NCBI RefSeq assembly: GCF_900019265.1
Contig: NZ_CYGX02000009.1
Span: forward strand, 1-64,000
Length of the DNA stretch: 64,000 bases
Direction of reading: 5' to 3'
DNA from: Paraburkholderia ribeironis
GTDB taxonomy: Bacteria; Pseudomonadota; Gammaproteobacteria; Burkholderiales; Burkholderiaceae
The stretch's first letter is position 1. Each line of letters starts with the position of its first letter. The position numbers were made by a program, and so were the translations under genes. Below the pieces are notes generated by a model. The model ran no database searches and was not told the DNA's origin. It worked only from the letters and a program-made list of their open reading frames with translations. Positions 19,832 to 28,527 of this stretch are shown here, piece by piece.

Positions 19832-19969
19832 GCTGTGTTCCTGAGTTCGAGCGCGCATCTTGCGCGTTGTATCACGTGTCCGCCCGGAGGAACGGCGTTC
19901 GTCCGCCGTTCGTCCGCTTATGATACCCGTGTCGCCGGCCACGGCGGCCAGCGCGCTGCGTTCGCTGCG

Positions 19970-21139
19970 TTACCCCAGCGCGGCCGACACCAGCCAGCGC
20001 TTGATGAGCGGCTGCGCGCCGACGAAGGCCAAGCCGGTATTGCGTATCGCCTTGGCGAACGGTCCAGGCACGGAGAAGAGTCTTTGCAGCCCGTCCGTGG
20101 CGATCATCAGCGCGCGGATATCTTCGCGGCGCGCTCGCTCGTAGCGGCGCAGCAGTACCATGTCGCCCAGATCGCGAAACGATTCCTTGCCGGCGACCGT
20201 GTCGGCAAGCGCCGCGACGTCGCGCAAACCGAGGTTCATGCCTTGCCCCGCCAGCGGATGAATCAGATGCGCCGCATCGCCGACCAGCGCGACGCGCGGC
20301 GCCACCAGCCGGTCCACCGTTTGCAGCGCTAGCGGGAAGCCTTGCGCGGGCGTCACGCATTCGAGCGCACCGAACTGGCCGCCGCTCACGCGCTCCACTT
20401 CGGCGGCGAGTTGCGCGGGATCGAGCGCGAGCAGTTGCTCGGCGTGCTCCGTGCGCGCCGACCAGACGAGCGACACGTAGCCGTCCGGCATCGGCAGCAG
20501 CGCGATGATCTCGCCGTCCCTGAACCATTGGTAAGCGGTTTCGCCGTGCGGCTTGCCGGCCTTGAAATTGCCGACCACGCCGGTTTGCCGGTAATCGCGC
20601 CGCACCATCTTCGAGCCGATCTGCGCCCGCACCCACGAGTGCGCGCCGTCCGCGCCGACCACCAGATCGGCCTCGAGCACGTTGCCGTTCGCAAGACCGA
20701 CGCTGGCGCCGTCCGCGGCAAAGTCGAGCGCCTGCGCGCGCGCGTCGATCCAGGTGAGATTCGGCTGGAAGCGCAGCGCCGCATCGAGCGCGCGCTCGAT
20801 CACCGACGACTCGACGATCCACGCCAGTTGCGGCACCGAAGCCTGAAACGCGGAGAAATGCAGTTCGGCGTGCGCGTCGCCGTAGACGCGCATGTCGTAG
20901 ACGGGGCCGAGCCGCGACAGATCGAGTGCCTGCCAGACCCGTAACCGTTCCAGCAGCGCCTGGGAACTCGACGATAGCGCGTAGACCCGCGAGTCGAAGG
21001 CGGCGCCGGCGGGCAGCGCGCACGGTTGCGCGAGCAGCGCCACGCGCAGTCCGCCTTGCGTGAGTGCGAGCGCCGCGGTCTTGCCGACGAGCCCGCCGCC
21101 GACCACGGCGGCATCAAAGGTCTGGTGGTGTGGGTTCAT
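19970..21139 (-). CDS. UbiH/UbiF/VisC-type FAD monooxygenase
   Basis: A 389-residue class A flavoprotein monooxygenase, probably hydroxylating a ubiquinone precursor ring. The N-terminal Rossmann motif is AAVVGGGLVGKTAALAL, the DG-type motif is VVGADGAHSWVR, and the GD motif is VALVGDAAHLIHPLAGQGM followed by NLGLRD. Beta-proteobacteria often carry several such hydroxylases of varying ring-position specificity (UbiH, UbiF, UbiI, UbiM), and the motif cannot decide which this is. It is upstream of dsbC in the same direction with a 138-base gap. Confidence 0.82.
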   Translation of the reverse strand: MNPHHQTFDAAVVGGGLVGKTAALALTQGGLRVALLAQPCALPAGAAFDSRVYALSSSSQALLERLRVWQALDLSRLGPVYDMRVYGDAHAELHFSAFQASVPQLAWIVESSVIERALDAALRFQPNLTWIDARAQALDFAADGASVGLANGNVLEADLVVGADGAHSWVRAQIGSKMVRRDYRQTGVVGNFKAGKPHGETAYQWFRDGEIIALLPMPDGYVSLVWSARTEHAEQLLALDPAQLAAEVERVSGGQFGALECVTPAQGFPLALQTVDRLVAPRVALVGDAAHLIHPLAGQGMNLGLRDVAALADTVAGKESFRDLGDMVLLRRYERARREDIRALMIATDGLQRLFSVPGPFAKAIRNTGLAFVGAQPLIKRWLVSAALG

Positions 21140-21527
21140 CCGCGCATTATAGCTGCGGGGGTTGCGAGGGACGGATCGGCGCGTGCGGCATTTGCGCCCG
21201 AGAAATCGAAGGACGTCCGCTGCTTTGCGCCCGCCGTGAGCGCCGCATTCGCCTTGCGCAGACGCATGAACGCGGCGTCGGACGACAGGATGCGCGATGC
21301 CCCTCGCCCATCGGGCCCACTCTCCCGCTGCCGCCGGTAAGCCGATCCGAACGGGTTACAATTGCGGTTTCCGTGAAAACTTGCACTCGATCGTCGGGCC
21401 AACGCCCCGATCCGGTGACTTGTCCCGCTCCGCCGCGTTTGCCCCGCCGCGCCTTCGCGCAGGCTTCCCGAATCCGCACCCAGCGTCGAGCGCATCACAC
21501 AACTTACTGATTCACTGAAGGATTTTC
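21140..21527. other. 388-base divergent spacer upstream of ychF
   Basis: No credible gene was found. A -10-like TACAAT at 21357-21362 lies about 165 bases before ychF, but no matching -35 is evident. Confidence 0.35.
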
Positions 21528-22625
21528 ATGAGCCTCCAATGCGGCATCGTCGGCCTGCCTAACGTCGGCAAGTCCACCCTGTTCAACGCGCTGACCAAGG
21601 CGGGCATTTCCGCCGAAAACTATCCGTTCTGCACGATCGAGCCGAACGTCGGCGTCGTCGAAGTGCCAGACGCGCGGCTGAAGGCGCTGGCCGAAATCGT
21701 CAAGCCGGAGCGCATCCTGCCGGCGGTGGTGGAGTTCGTCGACATCGCCGGTCTGGTGGCGGGCGCCAGCAAGGGCGAAGGCCTCGGCAACCAGTTCCTC
21801 GCGAACATTCGCGAAACCGATGCAATCACGCACGTGGTGCGCTGCTTCGAAGACGACAACGTGATTCACGTCGCGAACAAGATCGATCCGCTGTCGGATA
21901 TCGAAGTGATCAACACCGAGCTCGCGCTCGCCGACCTCGCGACCGTCGAGAAGGCGCTCGCGCGCTATTCGAAGGCCGCCAAGTCGGGCAACGACAAGGA
22001 GGCCGCCCGCAATGTCGCGGTGCTGGAAAAGGTCCGCGCCCAGCTCGACCAGGCCAGGCCGGTCCGTGCGCTCGATCTGTCGGACGAAGAAAAGGCCACG
22101 CTCAAGCCGTTCTGCCTGATCACGGCGAAGCCCACCATGTACGTGGCGAACGTGAAGGAAGACGGCTTCGAAAACAATCCGCACCTGGAAGCGGTGCAGA
22201 AATTCGCGGCTACGGAGAACGCGCCGGTCGTGGCCGTGTGCGCGGCGATCGAAGCCGACATCGCCGACCTCGATGAAGCCGACATGGAAGTGTTCCTTGC
22301 CGACATGGGCATGCACGAGCCGGGTTTGAACCGCGTGATTCGCGCGGGCTTCAAGCTGCTGGGCCTGCAAACCTATTTCACGGCCGGCGTGAAGGAAGTG
22401 CGCGCGTGGACGATCCACATCGGCGACACCGCGCCGCAAGCGGCCGGCGCGATTCACACCGACTTCGAACGCGGCTTCATTCGCGCGCAGACGATCTCGT
22501 TCAACGACTTCATCACCTACAAGGGCGAACAAGGCGCGAAGGAAGCCGGCAAGATGCGCGCGGAAGGCAAGGAATACATCGTGCACGACGGCGACGTGAT
22601 GAACTTCCTGTTCAGCCGCACATAA
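21528..22625 (+). CDS. ychF: Redox-regulated ATPase YchF (Obg-family)
   Basis: A 365-residue P-loop protein, the OLA1/YchF branch that prefers ATP to GTP and binds ribosomes. G1 is GLPNVGKST at the N-terminus, G3 is [10 protein letters not shown], and the C-terminal TGS domain includes [16 protein letters not shown]. Length is standard. It is a core gene at the left border of the low-GC island; composition changes within about 50 bases after its stop. Confidence 0.94.
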   Translation: MSLQCGIVGLPNVGKSTLFNALTKAGISAENYPFCTIEPNVGVVEVPDARLKALAEIVKPERILPAVVEFVDIAGLVAGASKGEGLGNQFLANIRETDAITHVVRCFEDDNVIHVANKIDPLSDIEVINTELALADLATVEKALARYSKAAKSGNDKEAARNVAVLEKVRAQLDQARPVRALDLSDEEKATLKPFCLITAKPTMYVANVKEDGFENNPHLEAVQKFAATENAPVVAVCAAIEADIADLDEADMEVFLADMGMHEPGLNRVIRAGFKLLGLQTYFTAGVKEVRAWTIHIGDTAPQAAGAIHTDFERGFIRAQTISFNDFITYKGEQGAKEAGKMRAEGKEYIVHDGDVMNFLFSRT

Positions 22626-22848
22626 AGGGGTATGGACATCCACCCGAGAACCTGGTGCCTATGGACATATGCCATGGGTCACCACATCTGGTTTATGGCA
22701 CGCTGATTCCGTCGCAGGCTCCCAATCGATGATTGGCGCCTCTTTGGCCGCACTATGGACGACATTTCGAGAATCTCGTCGTGAGGTTTTCGAGGATTTC
22801 AGGCTTTTCATATCACTGGATAGTTCAGCGCCTCAGCTGGACCGAGCC
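22626..22848. other. Left border region of the island
   Basis: 223 bases between convergent ychF and the FAD oxidoreductase gene. It contains a direct repeat TATGGACAT (22631-22639 and 22660-22668). No attachment site, tRNA or transposase remnant is recognisable. Confidence 0.3.
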
Positions 22849-24147
22849 TCAGATTTTGGCAATCTTCGCTTCGAACTTGTCTACAAATCGATGCCACGGA
22901 TGTACCAGGCTGGCCACACGAACGGCGATTCCATGTCCGTGAATCTGCTTCAGCGAGGTAACGGGCACGGGCATATCTTCCTCGCGTGCAGCCCCGGCGA
23001 GCAGGCGTGCAGCACTGGCTCCCCAGACCGTACTCATGGCAACGCCACGTCCCGAATAAACCCCGGCGAAGAGCAGGTTAGGCCCGAGGGTCATCAGTCG
23101 CGGAATACGGTCAGGAACCACAGCGAGGGTGCCTTCCCAATACGCCGCGGCCTTCAGGCCCTTAAACTGCGGGAACACAGCCCGGAATTTCTGCATGACC
23201 GCAGTCTGACCTCGCTGCGCAGCGTCGTGCCAGAGCGTATGGGTTCCGATTGCTTCGAGCCTGCCTTCGCTGTCGTAGCGGCACGCGAAGAGGTCTCTTC
23301 GGGTGTCGGAGACACCCTCATTTCCAGGAAGCACACTCTTGCGCTGAAGTTCGCTCAACGGTTCGGTGGCGACCTGGTAAATTCGCACTGGTATCAGCGA
23401 GCGGCGTAGCCCTGGCCAGAAATTCCCAGTCAGGGCGTTCGTAGTTATCAGGACACCCTTCGCCAAGACTTCGCCAGTAGAGGTTCGAACTCGCCATCTG
23501 CTTCCATCCCGAACCAGGGAAGTCACCCCAGACGTCTCAAAGAGGCGAATACCTTCACTAGCGGCTCCCCGCGCTAGTCCTCTGCAAAGGGCGTACGGGT
23601 TTAGATGGCCGGCATTGATTGCCTTCCATCCTCCCAGATAGTTAGCGCTTCCCATTCGCTCACCAAAGGCGTCGCGGTCGAGCCACTCCACCGAAGCGCC
23701 AAAACTTTTCCACTCCTCATAAAAGACTCGCCCCCTTTCCCGCGCCCGTGTGGAATGGCAGGCCTGCATCCAGCCGTTGCGTACCGAGTCACATGAAATG
23801 TCGTAGCGGTCGATTAAATCGAAAAGCTTCATCGGAGCCGTTGCAACGAGCCCGTTATATCTTTGGCCGCGAACGGGACCCAGCAGATGCTCAATCTCAC
23901 TGGGGCTAGCCTTCGAATGATGAGGGATGACTTGACCGTTGTTGCGTCCCGACGCAGCTTGGCCAATGCTGTCTTGTTCGAGCACGACCACCGACGCACC
24001 GAGACCTGCCAATTCGATGGCTGCGTTCAAACCAGACAAGCCTCCACCAACGACAACGTAGTCAGCAGACTGGGGCTCGGTGAGGGTTGGATAACATACC
24101 GTTGCCTCCCTGGAGACTTTGTGCCAATGATGCTCGACCTGTTTCAT
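22849..24147 (-). CDS. FAD-dependent amine/amino-acid oxidoreductase (DAO, PuuB/OrdL type)
   Basis: A 432-residue DAO-superfamily flavoprotein. The FAD Rossmann motif ADYVVVGGGLSGLNAAIELAG is near residue 30, followed by IGQAASGRNNGQVI, the pattern of gamma-glutamylputrescine oxidase-like (PuuB/OrdL) enzymes. The C-terminal FAD motif is FAGVYSGRGVAMSTVWG. It should oxidise a C-N bond of an amine, amino acid or N-substituted amino acid. The ATG at 24147 has GGGAG upstream; the in-frame ATG at 24177 lacks one. It is the last gene of the ridA-racemase unit, though a 337-base gap precedes it, so it may have its own promoter. Confidence 0.82.
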   Translation of the reverse strand: MKQVEHHWHKVSREATVCYPTLTEPQSADYVVVGGGLSGLNAAIELAGLGASVVVLEQDSIGQAASGRNNGQVIPHHSKASPSEIEHLLGPVRGQRYNGLVATAPMKLFDLIDRYDISCDSVRNGWMQACHSTRARERGRVFYEEWKSFGASVEWLDRDAFGERMGSANYLGGWKAINAGHLNPYALCRGLARGAASEGIRLFETSGVTSLVRDGSRWRVRTSTGEVLAKGVLITTNALTGNFWPGLRRSLIPVRIYQVATEPLSELQRKSVLPGNEGVSDTRRDLFACRYDSEGRLEAIGTHTLWHDAAQRGQTAVMQKFRAVFPQFKGLKAAAYWEGTLAVVPDRIPRLMTLGPNLLFAGVYSGRGVAMSTVWGASAARLLAGAAREEDMPVPVTSLKQIHGHGIAVRVASLVHPWHRFVDKFEAKIAKI

Positions 24148-24484
24148 TGTCCATCTCCCGACGGAATTCATGACCAAGCTGGTCTACTGCCAAGTCTTGG
24201 GGATAGCCCCGTTTCCAGGTCGCTCGTACGCTGAGGGCGCCTGTAGCCGTCTGAATGAGTCTCTCAAGACCCGACGGGAGGCTGTCTCGGTTCGATTCAA
24301 TGCGCGTTATCGAGCCGCACACTAACGAGCACCGATGTCTTGGAACAGCCGTGGCGCGCGCTTGTCGCCTGGAAACCGCGGCTCAGTCGGAAGGCGTTGT
24401 CCGGAACAACCGACCGAACGTTGCGCACCAAGGTGACCGTCGCGCAAGAGGCGGCCAGACGAAGCGACCACCGGGAGCGGGGTA
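24148..24484. other. 337-base gap inside the island, no recognisable gene
   Basis: Lies between the FAD oxidoreductase gene and the racemase-type gene, both on the minus strand. All frames were read; short open frames exist but none resembles a known protein. It could hold a promoter for the oxidoreductase gene or a deletion scar. Confidence 0.35.
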
Positions 24485-25270
24485 TTAGGCAGCGTTCTGG
24501 ACAGTGAATAGCCGCCCAAATTGCGGCAACTCGTCCTTCACCCCGCCGAGCCGTAACGCATGCCATGCCATTGCGTGATTGCTGGACGTTACGGGCTTGC
24601 CCAGTTCGCGCTCGATTTCTGCGACCTGGTCGGCCAACCGCACCGAAGTGCACGAGACGAACACTGCGTCGACGTCATCATGCCTGCCGAGCTCGAGAAC
24701 TGCAGCGCGAACAGATTGCGCATCGATTCGCGCAACTTCATTGTCGTCAGAGTGCTCGAACGAACCCATTCGTACGACATTGATACCGCGCGCAACAAGG
24801 TAGTCTTTCATCGACTCGGTAATCTCGCGCAGATAGGGCGTCAGCAGCGCGACCCGCTTTGCGCCCAATGAGTTCAGCGCAAGCCGCGCAGCAGTAATGG
24901 GGGTCGTGCACGCGGCATCCGGCCGCGACTCCCAGATTCGGTTTATCACATGGGACTCGCCTAGCACCATGGACGCGGACGTACAGCCAAATGCCACAAC
25001 ATCGAGCCGCTCACCCGGCCGGATGAGCGCAACGCCTGGCGCAATCAGGTGGTCCATCTCTTTAAGCGTTGCGGGCGTGATTTCTGCCGAATTCAAGATT
25101 CGGCTTTCGTAAAAGCCGACACCGTCAATGGCCAGCAGCTTGCGCCATTCGTATTCAATCGTATGGTCCGTCGCCAGCACGACCAGACCGATTGCGGCGC
25201 GGTGAGAAATTCCCGCATCCAGGGCGAAATCGAGCTTCACATAGCGCTCGGCATCTTCGAGAGTTTCCAT
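24485..25270 (-). CDS. Asp/Glu racemase / maleate isomerase family enzyme
   Basis: A 261-residue protein of the Asp/Glu/hydantoin racemase superfamily, closest in pattern to maleate cis-trans isomerase and arylmalonate decarboxylase. Two symmetry-related catalytic cysteines are present: C96 in AFGCTSAS and C207 in VSCTSVR. Such enzymes racemise amino acids or isomerise/decarboxylate dicarboxylates. Next to two amino-acid oxidoreductases, a racemase that feeds a D-amino-acid dehydrogenase is the simplest reading, but an isomerase for a dicarboxylate is equally possible. The ATG at 25270 gives family length; an extension to 25417 is not conserved in character. Confidence 0.75.
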   Translation of the reverse strand: METLEDAERYVKLDFALDAGISHRAAIGLVVLATDHTIEYEWRKLLAIDGVGFYESRILNSAEITPATLKEMDHLIAPGVALIRPGERLDVVAFGCTSASMVLGESHVINRIWESRPDAACTTPITAARLALNSLGAKRVALLTPYLREITESMKDYLVARGINVVRMGSFEHSDDNEVARIDAQSVRAAVLELGRHDDVDAVFVSCTSVRLADQVAEIERELGKPVTSSNHAMAWHALRLGGVKDELPQFGRLFTVQNAA

Positions 25271-25352
25271 ATTCTGCCTATTCACGTTGTCAGATTGTCC
25301 TGCTCGCAAACTCAGGTCTGAAGATGCGGTCCGCTCCGGCTGCATACGCCCA

Positions 25353-25700
25353 TCAGACCGCGGCGATGACTCCAATTTCCACGGTGTACTGAGGGAATGC
25401 GAGCTTCGATTCGACACAGGCGCGCGCCGGCGCTTCGCCTTCCGGAACCCAGGCGTCCCACACCTCGTTCATCTCGTTGAACGTCTTATAGTCGGCAAGC
25501 CAGATGCTTGCGGAGAGAACCTTTGTCTTGTCCGCGCCGACCTGCTGAAGCAACCTGTCAATCTTCGCGAGAATCTGCATGGTCTGCCCTTTTATGTCCT
25601 GGCTCGGGTCGTCGGCGACTTGCCCGGCGAGGAACGCGAACCCGTTGTGGACGACTGCCTGGCTCATTCGCTTGCCGTTCTCGTAACGCTTGATTTGCAT
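25353..25700 (-). CDS. RidA family (YjgF/YER057c/UK114) imine/enamine deaminase
   Basis: A 115-residue RidA-superfamily protein. The family arginine that binds the carboxylate is in EGEAPARACVESKLAFPQ, and the ending VEIGVIAAV is typical. RidA proteins hydrolyse reactive 2-imino acids released by amino-acid oxidising enzymes. Its place as the first gene of a unit containing a racemase-like protein and an FAD oxidoreductase, and opposite a DadA homologue, supports such a role. The ATG at 25700 has a good GGAGGG upstream. It is of the RutC-like subgroups rather than the archetype, so substrate is open. Confidence 0.82.
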   Translation of the reverse strand: MQIKRYENGKRMSQAVVHNGFAFLAGQVADDPSQDIKGQTMQILAKIDRLLQQVGADKTKVLSASIWLADYKTFNEMNEVWDAWVPEGEAPARACVESKLAFPQYTVEIGVIAAV

Positions 25701-25756
25701 AATCCCTCCGATCGGGTGATGTGAAAGTTCAATTAGCCTAACGCACATCACACACA

Positions 25757-25768
25757 ATTGTCGACACT
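25757..25768. promoter_or_regulatory. Island operator site 1 (upstream of ridA)
   Basis: ATTGTCGACACT, 11 of 12 matches to the island consensus AGTGTCGACACT. It overlaps a TCGACA box usable as -35 for the minus-strand unit, with TAGGCT 18 bases further on. A further half-site (ATCGACACA) follows at 25772-25780. Its reverse complement matches site 4 exactly. Confidence 0.65.
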
Positions 25769-25814
25769 TTTATCGACACATCCCAGGAAAATCCCGGGTT
25801 AGCGATACCTCCCA

Positions 25815-25843
25815 TTGCATTGGTTTTCTGTTCGTCATATACA
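25815..25843 (+). promoter_or_regulatory. Probable promoter of the DadA-type gene
   Basis: TTGCAT (25815-25820), a 17-base spacer and TATACA (25838-25843). Operator site 2 begins three bases after the -10 box, a position where a bound repressor would block initiation. Confidence 0.45.
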
Positions 25844-25845
25844 AC

Positions 25846-25857
25846 AGTGTCGACACT
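25846..25857. promoter_or_regulatory. Island operator site 2 (upstream of the DadA-type gene)
   Basis: AGTGTCGACACT is a perfect 12-base palindrome, the best copy of the island motif. GntR/FadR-type regulators typically bind palindromes of the form GT-N-AC, which this fits. Confidence 0.7.
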
Positions 25858-25950
25858 TCGAACACGGTCACCACCGTGTCACGCGGCGGCGCGATGCAGC
25901 GAGCAGCCGCAGCGGTACGAAGTCATTCAACGTTTCACATCGAGGACGTT

Positions 25951-27192
25951 ATGAAGGTCATTGTGCTTGGCGGCGGTGTGGTCGGAGTCACTACTGCGTA
26001 TCAGTTGCAAAGGGATGGACATGACGTCACTGTCGTTGACAGGCAATCTGTTGTCGCGGGTGAAACCAGCTGGGGAAACGCAGGAATGGTGGCACCCGGG
26101 CATTCTTTCGTCTGGTCGTCACCGAAGGCGCCGATGATTTTGCTGAAATCGCTCGTGCAAAAGGACCAGGCACTGCGGTTTAAATTTTCCGCGGACCCGA
26201 AGCTCTACACCTGGTCATGGCTCTTCCTGATGGAGTGCAATGCGCAGAAGGCTCGGCGTAATACTTTGCTCAAACATCGACTCGCTGCGTACTCACAGTC
26301 TGTCTTGCAGGACGTCATCAAGACGGAATCTGTCAGCTACGACCGCAACGACCGGGGCATCATCTACTTTCATCGGAGCCAGGAAGCCCTCGACCGCGGC
26401 GTTGCCCAGATGAAGCTTCTGGAATCGGACGGCCAGATCATCAAGGTCTTGAGCCGAAACGAAGTTGTCGCGCTCGACCCCTCGCTCACCTCGGCGAAAG
26501 ATGAAATCGTCGGCGCAATACACTGCCCGACGGATGAAACGGGCGACCCCGCAAAGTTCACGCGAGCGCTGGCGGACATCATCGTCTCTCGAGGCGCGAC
26601 CGTTCTCACCGAAACAAACATTCAAGGTTTGGATGTCGCAGGCGGCCAAATCGCCGGCGTGCGAACGAACAAGGGCGTCCTGAAAGGCGACGCTTATGTA
26701 CTCGCGTTAGGCAGCTACAGTCCGATTCTCGCGCGCCAAATCGGCATTGCCCTGCCCATCTACCCCGTGAAGGGCTACTCTCTGACGGTGCCCATCGAAG
26801 GCCACGCGCATGCTCCCAATGTGGCCGTCGTCGACGAACACAACCTTGTCGCTATCTCTCGATTTGGTGACCGGATTCGCGTTACAGCTACGGCAGAGTT
26901 TGCTGGCTATGACACCACGCATAAGCCGTCTGACTTCACATTCATGAAGCGTGTAACGCAGGAACTCTATCCTGACGGGGGCAACTACGGCCGTGCCGAG
27001 ATGTGGGCAGGCCTGCGGCCGATGACGCCCAATAATTTGCCGTTCTTCGGCCAGAAGAAGTATCCGAACCTTTTCCTGAACACAGGACATGGCCACATCG
27101 GTTGGACAATGTCCCACGGGTCGGCACGCATCACGGCAGACCTGATTGCCCGGCGTACGCCAGAGATTCCGATGGAAGGTCTGCTTGCATGA
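25951..27192 (+). CDS. DadA-type D-amino-acid dehydrogenase
   Basis: A 413-residue DadA-family flavoprotein that would oxidise a D-amino acid to its 2-imino/2-oxo acid, passing electrons to the respiratory chain. The FAD motif is MKVIVLGGGVVGVTTAYQL at the very N-terminus, then WGNAGMVAPGH, a DadA signature. The C-terminal FAD-binding ends in NTGHGHIGWTMSHGSARI. The ATG at 25951 has GAGGA upstream. It is divergent from ridA and preceded by two operator palindromes. Specificity is unknown; the island importer is branched-chain type, but DadA homologues accept varied D-amino acids. Confidence 0.84.
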   Translation: MKVIVLGGGVVGVTTAYQLQRDGHDVTVVDRQSVVAGETSWGNAGMVAPGHSFVWSSPKAPMILLKSLVQKDQALRFKFSADPKLYTWSWLFLMECNAQKARRNTLLKHRLAAYSQSVLQDVIKTESVSYDRNDRGIIYFHRSQEALDRGVAQMKLLESDGQIIKVLSRNEVVALDPSLTSAKDEIVGAIHCPTDETGDPAKFTRALADIIVSRGATVLTETNIQGLDVAGGQIAGVRTNKGVLKGDAYVLALGSYSPILARQIGIALPIYPVKGYSLTVPIEGHAHAPNVAVVDEHNLVAISRFGDRIRVTATAEFAGYDTTHKPSDFTFMKRVTQELYPDGGNYGRAEMWAGLRPMTPNNLPFFGQKKYPNLFLNTGHGHIGWTMSHGSARITADLIARRTPEIPMEGLLA

Positions 27193-27659
27193 CTCCCCAC
27201 CACCACACACCACATCTCCTGCAGTCTGCTCGCAGGCTCGCCCCCTGCCGATAACAGCGCTGTCATCGACGGCACGGTGCCTTTGGAAGGTTTCTCGGGC
27301 CACTTCCGGCTCCAGGCAGTGGGAAAAATTCGGTTCCCGCGCGCTCGGTAGCCTGGGGCTGTCAAACAGTGGGCGATGCAGACTCAGTCCTGGTCACGGG
27401 GCAACATCATCGGGCCAGGCGGGTGGCGTTGCGCGCATCCGGCACGCGCGGCAGTTCACAGCGTGATATAGAATACAGTGTTGCCGACACTTTTCGCCCG
27501 CTACGGATGCATTACCGGAAGTAGAAGCACATGCAGTGCGCGCACGCTTCTTAGCAACGCGTTCGCCACAGAACGAGAATCGTCCGAAAGTAAGCCTGGG
27601 GAGCGGCAGGTACTCAGCAATAGACAAAGGTGCAACGCGCGCCAGGAAGGAAAGTCACC
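27193..27659 (+). other. 467-base gap upstream of the GntR gene
   Basis: No recognisable gene. The only signal is operator site 3 at 27477-27491, with a -10-like TAGAAT at 27469-27474 just before it; no good -35 was found. Confidence 0.35.
27477..27491. promoter_or_regulatory. Island operator site 3 (upstream of gntR)
   Basis: Arms AGTGT (27477-27481) and ACACT (27487-27491) are perfect, but the spacer is five bases instead of two. It lies 169 bases before the GntR start and suggests autoregulation with weaker affinity. Confidence 0.5.
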
Positions 27660-28382
27660 ATGGCAGGCTACTCTTCTCTCATCCGGGACTCGAAACCGCG
27701 TGTCCGGGAGACCAGCGCTCCCAAACGCGCCGGGCTCACCGTCAACGACCTGTACGAGCACCTGAAGGAAATGGCGGTCTTGTACACAATTCGCCCAGGT
27801 GAACGGGTGAACGAACTCGAGCTTGCCGAGAGATTCGACGTCAGCCGCACTCCACTTCGTGAAGCTCTAAACCGACTGGTCGCAGAAAACCTGCTGACCT
27901 TCGTCCCCAATCGAGGGTTCTTCGTCCGCGAGCTGCACCGCCAGGACATCTTCGACTTGTTCGAACTTCGCCGGAGCATCGAAGCCTCGGCCGTGCAGCT
28001 TGCCGTCGAGCGTGCTGACGTCAAGGACGTGCGCGCATTGCGCAAGTTCTGGAAGGACACAATGAAGCACAAGGCACAGGCACCGGCAGCACAGCTGGTC
28101 GCGCGTGACGAGGAGTTCCATGTACGCCTGGTCGCTCTGTCCGGCAACAACGAAATGGTTCGCACGATGTACGGCATCAACGCTCGCATACACTTCGTTC
28201 GCTGGATTGACCTCGAGCAACGCGGACACGATGCCTTTGCCGAGCATCTCGATATTCTCGACGCCATCGAAGCTCGCGACGCAAAGCGCTGCCGTGAGCT
28301 GACTGAAACTCACATTACGTGGCGGATGGAAGAGATTGCCAAAGTGGTCGACGCGGGCGTCGTCAGACTCTTCTCCCGATAA
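27660..28382 (+). CDS. GntR-family regulator with FCD ligand domain
   Basis: A 240-residue FadR-subfamily regulator. The winged helix contains RVNELELAERFDVSRTPLRE followed by ALNRLVAENLL (residues about 60-90), and the FCD effector domain shows metal-site residues in DEEFHVRLV, FAEHLDILDAI and ETHITWRM. FCD regulators respond to carboxylic acids or amino-acid derivatives and usually repress. The ATG at 27660 has GGAAGGAAAG upstream. It is the only regulator in the island, and five palindromes of GntR type precede the island units, so it is the natural candidate for controlling them. Confidence 0.88.
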   Translation: MAGYSSLIRDSKPRVRETSAPKRAGLTVNDLYEHLKEMAVLYTIRPGERVNELELAERFDVSRTPLREALNRLVAENLLTFVPNRGFFVRELHRQDIFDLFELRRSIEASAVQLAVERADVKDVRALRKFWKDTMKHKAQAPAAQLVARDEEFHVRLVALSGNNEMVRTMYGINARIHFVRWIDLEQRGHDAFAEHLDILDAIEARDAKRCRELTETHITWRMEEIAKVVDAGVVRLFSR

Positions 28383-28418
28383 CAGCTAAGAAACGAACTC
28401 GCACTAAGCCGACGGTCA

Positions 28419-28444
28419 GGCCTTCATGATTTTTTCAGAAGGCC
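28419..28444. other. Inverted repeat between gntR and the SDR gene
   Basis: GGCCTTC (28419-28425) and GAAGGCC (28438-28444) with a 12-base loop that contains six T residues. It lies between convergent genes but lacks a T run outside the stem, so terminator function is doubtful. Confidence 0.3.
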
Positions 28445-28476
28445 GATATGCCACCATCGACGGCGAGTTCGACCCC
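28435..28476 (-). pseudogene. Fossil 3' end of a second SDR gene
   Basis: Read on the minus strand this 42-base stretch encodes GVELAVDGGISAF and a stop codon, the standard C-terminus of classical short-chain dehydrogenases (VTGxxLxVDGG). There is an in-frame stop just upstream and no further SDR sequence. It sits downstream of an intact SDR gene, so it may be the tail of a replaced paralogue or a recombination scar. The match is short, hence modest confidence. Confidence 0.4.
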
Positions 28477-28527
28477 TCAACCTCCTGAGCGCATTACGCG
28501 CTGAACCGCAATAGTGTCGGTCGCTTC

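Noticed and set aside
22626..22848. Integration site or insertion-sequence remnant next to ychF
   Set aside because: Only a 9-base direct repeat was found; there are no terminal inverted repeats, transposase motifs or tRNA.
22669..23409. A 246-codon plus-strand frame overlapping the FAD oxidoreductase gene
   Set aside because: It is antisense to a gene with clear FAD motifs, and its product has no recognisable domain or ribosome binding site.
24255..24488. A 77-codon frame in the gap upstream of the FAD oxidoreductase gene
   Set aside because: No ribosome binding site, no domain and Arg/Gly-rich composition typical of non-coding GC-rich DNA.
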